DNA from: Acidobacteriota bacterium
Lineage (GTDB): Bacteria > Acidobacteriota > Terriglobia > UBA7540
DNA length: 11,025 nt
Reading direction: 5' to 3'
Assembly (NCBI GenBank): GCA_021786455.1
Contig: JAJYNF010000165.1
Coordinates: 1 to 11,025 of the forward strand
A model generated the notes under the pieces. It was given only the letters and a program-made list of their open reading frames with translations, did no database searches and was not told the DNA's origin. Below, one piece after another: positions 6,280-11,025 of the stretch; the stretch's first letter is position 1; each line of letters begins with the position of its first letter. Both the position numbers and the translations under genes were made by a program.

Positions 6280-6286
6280 CGTAGGT

Positions 6287-7219
6287 TTGGAAACCGTCAA
6301 AATCATCGAATGTCCCCGCGACGCCTGGCAAGGGTTGAAGAAGATCATCCCGGCGGAGGCCAAGGCCGAGTATCTTCGCAAGCTGGCGACGTGGGGCTTT
6401 CGGCATCTCGATGCGGTCAGCTTTGTCGCGCCGAAGTATGTCCCTCAAATGGCCGACAGCGAAGACGTGCTGCGGCGCTTAATCGAAGTCGGCGTCATTC
6501 CGCCTCGGGTGAATGGCAGCGCGCCGTCCGGCTCCGCGGAAGCGCCGGCCTCTGATTCCGTTCGCCCGGAGATCATCGGCATTGTGGTCAACGAGCAAGG
6601 GCTTGAGCGGGCGCTCAAGGCCCCGGGCGTGACGACGCTCGGCTATCCGTATTCGATCTCGGCGCATTTCCGCCGCCAGAACGCCAACATGTCTCTTGCC
6701 GAATCACGCCGGCTGGTGGAGCGCATTCGCGGCGCGACGCGAGCGGCGCATCGAAACCTGGTCGTTTACATCTCGATGGCCTTTGGCAATCCTTTTGACG
6801 AGCCTTGGGGGCCGGAGATCGTGTCAGAAGCCATCGAATGGTTGCGGAAGCTGGGTGTCGCCGAGATTTCGCTCGCCGATACGGTTGGCATGGCGACCGC
6901 GAAAGAGATTGGCGATCTTTTCAAAGCCGTGAAGACATTGGCGAGCGGCGCGGAGCTTGGGGTACACCTGCACAGCCGACCGGAGGGCGCGGCGGAAAAA
7001 GTTTTGGCGGCTTATGAGGCCGGTTGTCGGCGCTTTGACTCGGCGCTGACGGGTCTTGGCGGCTGCCCGTTCGCTGGCGACGAACTGGTCGGCAACCTTC
7101 CGACCGAAATCGTGGTCAACGCGCTTCGCGCTCGCGGCGCCGACACAGGCATCGAAAGCTCGAATCTTCAGGCTGCCATCGAAGTTACGCGGAACATTCG
7201 CCAGCAGTTTGGCGATTAG
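6287..7219 (+). CDS. Hydroxymethylglutaryl-CoA lyase-like protein
   Basis: DRE-TIM metallolyase predicted to split HMG-CoA into acetyl-CoA and acetoacetate, the last step of leucine breakdown. The 310-residue product shows CPRDAWQG (9-16) with catalytic Arg11 and metal ligand Asp12, SFVAPKYVPQMAD (45-57), YISMAFGNPF (161-170), ISLADTVGMAT (194-204), metal ligands HLH (227-229), GLGGCPFAG (256-264) with Cys260, and Asn270. Asp42 stands where the human enzyme has Glu72, and the residue after HxH is Ser, not Asp; I recall the same divergence in Bacteroidetes-type lyases. Residues about 73-93 are a Ser/Ala/Pro-rich insertion (VNGSAPSGSAEAPASDS) that looks like a flexible loop. Starts at TTG 6287 with AAGGAG 7 bases upstream. 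It is separated from its probable operon partner by the GxxExxY cassette and ends 14 bases before the convergent phosphofructokinase stop. Reaction assignment is likely, not certain. Confidence 0.85.
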   Translation: METVKIIECPRDAWQGLKKIIPAEAKAEYLRKLATWGFRHLDAVSFVAPKYVPQMADSEDVLRRLIEVGVIPPRVNGSAPSGSAEAPASDSVRPEIIGIVVNEQGLERALKAPGVTTLGYPYSISAHFRRQNANMSLAESRRLVERIRGATRAAHRNLVVYISMAFGNPFDEPWGPEIVSEAIEWLRKLGVAEISLADTVGMATAKEIGDLFKAVKTLASGAELGVHLHSRPEGAAEKVLAAYEAGCRRFDSALTGLGGCPFAGDELVGNLPTEIVVNALRARGADTGIESSNLQAAIEVTRNIRQQFGD

Positions 7220-7233
7220 TGGGCGTGCCGGAT

Positions 7234-8280
7234 TTAGCCGTAAAACATTTCCGCGGTGCGAATCAGCTCGGGATCCACCCGTTTGAGCTTTCGCATCGTC
7301 TTGCTGAGAGGCACAGCCGTGATCTTGTTGCCTCGCAGCGCCACCAGCGTTCCAAACTTTCCTTCATGCAATAATTCAACCGCTTTGACCCCGTACCGAG
7401 TTCCCAGGACGCGGTCGAAGGAAGTCGGCGAGCCTCCGCGCTGAATATGGCCGAGCACGGTGACTCGAGTTTCGAACCCGGTGTATTTTTCGATCTGTTG
7501 AGCGATCAACTCGCCGATGCCGCCTAAATGCACGTGCCCGAACTGATCGCGGCTCTGGTCCTTGGTCACAAGCTCTTCAGCGCCCGCGAGTTTGAAGCCC
7601 TCCGCGACCACCACAATGGAAAACAACCTCCCTCGGGCGTGGCGTTTCTCGAGGACTTGGCAGATCTGCTGAATGGTCATCGGCTCTTCAGGAATCAGGA
7701 TGCAGTCGGCGCCACCCGCCAGGCCGGAAACGACGGCGATCCATCCCGTGTGCCGCCCCATGACTTCCACGACCATGACCCTTTGATGGGATTCCGCCGT
7801 TGTGTGCAAGCGGTCAATCGCTTCGGTGACGATAGAGACCGCCGTATCAAAGCCGAATGTCTGGTCGGTGCCCTCGACGTCGTTATCAATGGTTTTGGGC
7901 ACTCCAACCACTTTGACTCCCAGCTCGGACAACTGCCGCGCCACGCCGAGGGTGTCTTCCCCTCCCACGGCGATCAGCCAATCTATCCCCAACTTTTTGA
8001 TATTGGTCAAAACCTTCTTCTTGTCTTCCTCATTCTTCATCGGGTTGGTGCGCGAAGTTCCCAAAATCGTTCCACCGCGCGGCAGAATGCCTGAGACGGA
8101 TAGCAGTGTCAGCGGCTCCGTAGTGCCTTTAACCAGTCCCTGCCAGCCGTTCTTAATTCCAACGACTTCATAGTCAAGCAATAGAGCCCGGCGCACCACA
8201 GCGCGAATGACCGCGTTCAAACCCGGACAATCCCCGCCGCCTGTCAATATGCCGATTCTCTTCGTGGACTGCTTTGTCAT
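7234..8280 (-). CDS. pfp: 6-phosphofructokinase, PPi-type active site (group III)
   Basis: Phosphorylates fructose 6-phosphate to fructose 1,6-bisphosphate. The 348-residue product has GILTGGGDCPGLNAVIR (10-26), GGEDT (106-110), PKTIDND (128-134) with catalytic Asp132, VEVMGRHTGW (171-180), PEEP (197-200) and GHIQRGGSP (277-285). The two positions that separate phosphoryl donors (Gly104 and Gly124 in E. coli PfkA) are Asp109 and Lys129 here. Asp plus Lys is the pyrophosphate pattern, as in the Amycolatopsis-type enzyme, so this is probably a reversible PPi-dependent enzyme serving both glycolysis and gluconeogenesis. ATG 8280 is chosen since conserved sequence begins there; AGGAGG lies 12 bases and AAAGG 5 bases upstream. 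The frame stays open to 8490, but that part looks non-conserved. Convergent with the lyase gene. Confidence 0.94.
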   Translation of the reverse strand: MTKQSTKRIGILTGGGDCPGLNAVIRAVVRRALLLDYEVVGIKNGWQGLVKGTTEPLTLLSVSGILPRGGTILGTSRTNPMKNEEDKKKVLTNIKKLGIDWLIAVGGEDTLGVARQLSELGVKVVGVPKTIDNDVEGTDQTFGFDTAVSIVTEAIDRLHTTAESHQRVMVVEVMGRHTGWIAVVSGLAGGADCILIPEEPMTIQQICQVLEKRHARGRLFSIVVVAEGFKLAGAEELVTKDQSRDQFGHVHLGGIGELIAQQIEKYTGFETRVTVLGHIQRGGSPTSFDRVLGTRYGVKAVELLHEGKFGTLVALRGNKITAVPLSKTMRKLKRVDPELIRTAEMFYG

Positions 8281-8428
8281 CGTCGCCTTTGGCCTCCTGG
8301 GAAATCGCAAACCTTCGCGTTTGATCTCGTCCGCCGCTCCCTTCGGTGGCTCAGCATGTTCACTCGTTGCCGCGCCGAACGGAACTCCACAATCTATCAG
8401 TAACCCGTCGCGCGGGTCAATCGGCCCG

Positions 8429-8460
8429 GCAAACTGGCCCAGCAAACGGCCGAGCAAACC
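8429..8460. repeat. Three tandem GCAAAC-containing units upstream of phosphofructokinase
   Basis: GCAAACTGG, GCAAACGGC and GCAAACCGG begin at 8429, 8442 and 8454. Near-regular 12-13 base spacing suggests either a short degenerate tandem repeat or binding sites for a regulator, roughly 150-180 bases upstream of the phosphofructokinase start. Weak evidence. Confidence 0.3.
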
Positions 8461-8693
8461 GGTTATCCATAAAACGTTTTTGGCCGCCACCCGCCGGGCT
8501 TTTTACGGCCTTTACGGGAAGCAAGCCGCTCGTTCGCGACCAGGCGTCGGATGCGGGGGAGCGCAAGAAACTTTAGGCACGGTGGCAAGATATTTAACTG
8601 CCTCTCGGGTGCCTTGCCTTTGCGCGTCACGGGACCCTGCAGCGCCTCTTGCGCGGGGATGATATGTTATTAGTTTGCCTTATCCTGTGGGAC

Positions 8694-8697
8694 GGAG
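8694..8697 (+). promoter_or_regulatory. Ribosome binding site of aroB
   Basis: GGAG, 7 bases before ATG 8705, decides for that start over an in-frame TTG at 8675 that has no ribosome site. Confidence 0.6.
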
Positions 8698-8704
8698 TGC
8701 GAGA

Positions 8705-9787
8705 ATGGTCCGCTTAAAAGTCACGGCTACCCATTTCCAATACACCGTGGCCGTGGGACGTGGCGCATGGGGGGGGCTTCGTTCTCTGGCAACGGGAGAT
8801 TACTCCTCCATGTTCGCCCTTACAGAAGCGGGATTGTGGCATCGCTGGGGCAGGGAATTTCTGCGCGCCTCCGGGCTGCGCCTTTCACGGGTTATATACG
8901 TGCCGGCAGGCGAGCGATCGAAATCCCTGGCCCAGGTTGAAAAGACGGCGGCAAGGCTGGCAGCCTTGGGCGCCGACCGGCATTCTTTGCTGGTGGCTTT
9001 CGGCGGGGGTGTCGTGGGAGATCTCGCCGGCTTCGTAGCTTCCGTTTACATGCGGGGGATAGATTATGTTCAGGTTCCGACTACCATCGTCGCCCAGGTG
9101 GACAGTTCGATTGGCGGCAAAACAGCCGTAGATGTGGAAAAAGCTAAAAACCTGGTAGGAACCTTTTATCCGCCGCGCATAGTTTTAGCCGAGCCGACGG
9201 TTCTCCGCTCGCTTCCCGATCGCGTCTTTCGCTCCGGTCTTTATGAAGTGGTCAAACACGCCATCCTTTCTGGCCCCCTATTTTTTGACCTCTTAGAGCG
9301 ACGTCTGGCCACCCTGCAGCCAAACCGGACAGCCGTGATCGAGCCGCTCATCGCCCGCGCGGCGCGCGTGAAAGTGGAGATCGTCAATCGTGACGAAAAG
9401 GAAGCAGACCTTCGTCGTGTCTTGAACTTAGGTCACACATACGGCCACGCGATTGAGGCGGCCACTGATTATCGCCGCTTTTTGCACGGTGAAGCTGTTG
9501 GGTGGGGACTGCTCGGCGTCACTCGTTTAGCCGCGCGGCTCGGCGTGCTCCCCGACGACGAGGCGGCCCGTATCGCCCGACTAGTGTGGCAGGTGGGTCC
9601 GCTCCCCTCGATGGCTGATCTTTCTCCTTCCCGAGTTCTCTCGCTTTTGGGGCACGACAAGAAGGCCGTGGGGGGCCGCGTCCATTGGGTACTTCCGGAA
9701 CGCATCGGCAAAGTGCGAATCGCGTCTGACGTTCCCGCCGATGCCGTCGCGCGGGCTTTCCGCAGCCTCCAGCGAGCCGAGATATGA
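8705..9787 (+). CDS. aroB: 3-dehydroquinate synthase
   Basis: Second step of the shikimate pathway: NAD- and metal-dependent conversion of DAHP to 3-dehydroquinate in the cytoplasm, leading to chorismate. The 360-residue product has the NAD-binding GGGVVGDLAGFVASVYMRG (100-118), PTTIVAQVDSSIGGKTAVD (125-143), KNLVGTFYPP (148-157), EVVKHAIL (181-188) with metal ligand Glu181 and Lys184, LNLGHTYGHAIEA (240-252) with metal ligand His244, and HGEAVGWG (261-268) with metal ligand His261. Length is normal for bacterial AroB. ATG 8705 is chosen for its GGAG site and the start of conserved sequence. Its TGA overlaps the ATG of the next gene (ATGA), so the two are translationally coupled. Confidence 0.96.
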   Translation: MVRLKVTATHFQYTVAVGRGAWGGLRSLATGDYSSMFALTEAGLWHRWGREFLRASGLRLSRVIYVPAGERSKSLAQVEKTAARLAALGADRHSLLVAFGGGVVGDLAGFVASVYMRGIDYVQVPTTIVAQVDSSIGGKTAVDVEKAKNLVGTFYPPRIVLAEPTVLRSLPDRVFRSGLYEVVKHAILSGPLFFDLLERRLATLQPNRTAVIEPLIARAARVKVEIVNRDEKEADLRRVLNLGHTYGHAIEAATDYRRFLHGEAVGWGLLGVTRLAARLGVLPDDEAARIARLVWQVGPLPSMADLSPSRVLSLLGHDKKAVGGRVHWVLPERIGKVRIASDVPADAVARAFRSLQRAEI

Positions 9788-10542
9788 GCGGCGAGGAGAA
9801 GACTCCTTTCGCGGGCAGCCCGCTCGGCCGTCCCGGCGACCCCGCTTCCACCGCCAGCGAGGTGAAGCGGATGTTCGCTCACGTCGCGCCGCGATATGAT
9901 TTTCTCAACCATCTGCTCTCGGCGGGCTCGGACCTTCTATGGCGGCGTGCCGCCGCTCGAGCCTTGGCGGACGTTCTGACCCGCCCCCAGTCAAGCGTGG
10001 CCGATTTGTGTTGCGGCACGGGAGACCTCTCGCTGGCGCTGGCTCGCCGTTCGGCCGGCCGGGTGATTGGCGCGGACTTCTGCCGGCCCATGCTGGTCCG
10101 CGCCAAAGAGAAATCCGCCGGATTCAAGCGGGTGCAATTTATTGAGGCCGACGCCCTCCGCCTGCCCTTCTCCGACGGGGCCTTCGATGCCGTCACCATC
10201 GCCTTCGGCCTCCGCAATCTTGCCGATTATCGCCGCGGTCTCGAAGAAATGCATCGCATTCTCAAGCCGCGCGGCCGCGTCGCCATCCTGGAGTTCTCAA
10301 AAGTCCGCGGCATACTCGCGGGCCCGCTCTTCCGCTTTTATTTTCGCCGCATTCTGCCCCGCGTCGGCTTCTGCATCTCTCGCGCGGCGGGTTCCTACCA
10401 GTATTTGCCGAATTCAGTCGAGCGTTTTCCGGATCAGGAATCGCTGGTCGCCCTGATGGGCGAGGCTGGATTCGCGCGGGTGCGCTATCGTAATTTGTCG
10501 CGCGGAGTGGCTGCCTTGCACGTAGGGGAGAAAGCGGGTTAA
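9784..10542 (+). CDS. menG: Demethylmenaquinone (ubiquinone/menaquinone) C-methyltransferase
   Basis: SAM-dependent methyltransferase of the UbiE/MenG family that adds the ring methyl in the last step of menaquinone synthesis (and in ubiquinone synthesis where present). The 252-residue product shows VKRMFAHVAPRYDFLNHLLS (27-46), SAM motif I DLCCGTGD (74-81), GADFCRPML (96-104), EADALRLPFSDGAFDAVTIAF (121-141 region), FGLRNLADYRRGLEEMHRIL (141-160), LKPRGRVAILEFS (160-172), and the family-specific FYFRRILPRVG (185-195) and YQYLPNSVERFP (205-216). Starts at ATG 9784, overlapping the aroB stop by 4 bases. The pairing joins chorismate supply to a chorismate-derived quinone. Whether the product is menaquinone or ubiquinone cannot be read from this protein alone; menaquinone is more likely if the host is acidobacterial. 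Its stop overlaps that of the convergent gene. Confidence 0.94.
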   Translation: MSGEEKTPFAGSPLGRPGDPASTASEVKRMFAHVAPRYDFLNHLLSAGSDLLWRRAAARALADVLTRPQSSVADLCCGTGDLSLALARRSAGRVIGADFCRPMLVRAKEKSAGFKRVQFIEADALRLPFSDGAFDAVTIAFGLRNLADYRRGLEEMHRILKPRGRVAILEFSKVRGILAGPLFRFYFRRILPRVGFCISRAAGSYQYLPNSVERFPDQESLVALMGEAGFARVRYRNLSRGVAALHVGEKAG

Positions 10543-11025
10543 GGAGTTCGGCTCCAGTCTGCTGGAGCGCCGCTGGCCTTGAACTTGGCCTTCAACTCGT
10601 CCAGGGCTTTCTGCGCTCGAGCCGTGACCGCTTCCTTTTGGGTCAGCTCGGTCTGTTTGGACGCGATCCTCTGGGTGAGGCTCGAAATCAGGTTGGGATC
10701 CAGCGTCTGGTATCTCTGTAATTTAAGCAGATGAAATTCGTTTTGGTAAAGCGTTTGTTCTTCTTTGGCCCGAGCCAAGCGCGCGCGCGCCCGCTTGAAC
10801 TGTGCTTGCCAATAGGTCTTGCTCCTCGTCTTGCTTTCCGCGGATGCGGCGGACGTCGCCACGGGGGTTGTTGGAGCGGTTGCCGATGCCGTCCGCGCGG
10901 CTCGCCGCGCTAAACCGATGGCAGGGTTCCAGGACTTCGGTCCCGTTTCGAGCGAGCCCGCCGCCGTCGAGCCGGTTCCGTTCTCCGCCGCGCTGGGCTG
11001 CGCCGCCACATGAGGAATCGTACCG
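10539..11025 (-). CDS. Ala-rich coiled-coil protein of unknown function (5' end outside window)
   Basis: The last 161 codons of a minus-strand gene are visible; the frame stays open to the window edge, so the start lies beyond 11025 (a GTG at 11009 is unlikely to be the true start). The visible part begins with an Ala/Thr/Ser-rich, low-complexity stretch with a basic patch, probably disordered, and continues into two long helices rich in Lys, Glu, Arg, Gln and Ala (from SKTYWQAQFKRARARL onward), broken at LDPNLIS, which should form a coiled-coil hairpin. It ends in GAPADWSRTP. I recall many acidobacterial hypothetical proteins with a similar helical C-terminus opening with a YW..RF-like stretch and ending with a G-rich W-R motif; their function is unknown to me. 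No signal peptide can be judged. Its TAA overlaps the menG TAA in a TTAA palindrome. Confidence 0.7.
   Translation of the reverse strand, partial: GTIPHVAAQPSAAENGTGSTAAGSLETGPKSWNPAIGLARRAARTASATAPTTPVATSAASAESKTRSKTYWQAQFKRARARLARAKEEQTLYQNEFHLLKLQRYQTLDPNLISSLTQRIASKQTELTQKEAVTARAQKALDELKAKFKASGAPADWSRTP

Larger units (their letters stand above)
8281..8704. other. Divergent intergenic region between phosphofructokinase and aroB
   Basis: About 424 bases must hold promoters for both genes. I see three GCAAAC-centred units in a row at 8429, 8442 and 8454 (13 and 12 bases apart), a small ACCCG/CGGGT hairpin (8403-8417), and an extended -10-like TG-A-TATGTT (8660-8668) that could start aroB mRNA near 8675, without a good -35. 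Open frames through here are not convincing. No RNA gene or terminator was recognised. Confidence 0.4.

Noticed and set aside
8281..8490. 70-codon N-terminal extension of phosphofructokinase
   Set aside because: Conserved sequence begins at MTKQSTKRIGILTGGG and a ribosome site lies before ATG 8280; the extension looks like open non-coding sequence.
8482..8510. GGCCG/CGGCC and CCCGCCGGG followed by a T run as a terminator
   Set aside because: The short stem has a one-base loop and the other stem is only 5 bp with a 19-base loop containing the T run; not a credible hairpin terminator.
8608..8632. Possible fifth, decayed cassette repeat upstream of aroB
   Set aside because: Only a 12-base match (CTTGCCTTTGCG) to the repeat 2 region, without the TCACG head or the 8-base units; chance is likely.
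8207..8662. 151-codon plus-strand open frame across the pfp-aroB intergenic region
   Set aside because: Overlaps the start of phosphofructokinase antisense, no conserved motif or ribosome site.

Overview
The window looks like chromosomal DNA from a GC-rich environmental bacterium, most likely an acidobacterium (Acidobacteriota) or a close relative. The clues are a mitochondrial-type citrate synthase, a split acyl-CoA mutase, a carboxyltransferase and HMG-CoA lyase of the kinds I associate with that group, a PPi-type phosphofructokinase, and a coiled-coil protein whose C-terminal style I recall from acidobacterial hypotheticals. The taxonomic call is from memory of protein families, not from a search.

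Layout: (1) 63-1355, minus strand: eukaryotic-type citrate synthase. (2) 1356-1640: a 285-base divergent control region with two perfect 9-bp dyads and a plausible sigma70-type promoter that would make the next mRNA nearly leaderless. (3) 1641-7219, plus strand: an acyl-CoA operon with the large and small (B12-binding) subunits of a coenzyme-B12 mutase, an acyl-CoA carboxylase carboxyltransferase, and an HMG-CoA lyase. The mutase carries the Phe/Gln substrate-pocket pair of isobutyryl-CoA mutase instead of the Tyr/Arg pair of methylmalonyl-CoA mutase. The set suggests branched-chain acyl-CoA (leucine/valine-type) breakdown. (4) 5599-6277, inside that operon: a small PD-(D/E)XK-like GxxExxY protein bracketed by four copies of a repeat made of CGCAAAGG-like 8-mers, one copy inverted. 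This is the most unusual part of the window and looks like an inserted, possibly mobile, cassette. (5) 7234-8280, minus strand: a phosphofructokinase with PPi-type active-site residues, convergent with the lyase. (6) 8281-8704: divergent intergenic region. (7) 8705-10542, plus strand: aroB and ubiE/menG overlapping by 4 bases, coupling chorismate supply to menaquinone methylation. (8) 10539-11025, minus strand: 3' part of an Ala-rich, coiled-coil protein whose stop codon overlaps that of ubiE.

Together the genes describe central carbon metabolism (TCA entry, glycolysis/gluconeogenesis, shikimate/quinone) beside a branched acyl-CoA degradation operon. No tRNA, rRNA, CRISPR array or transposase was seen.
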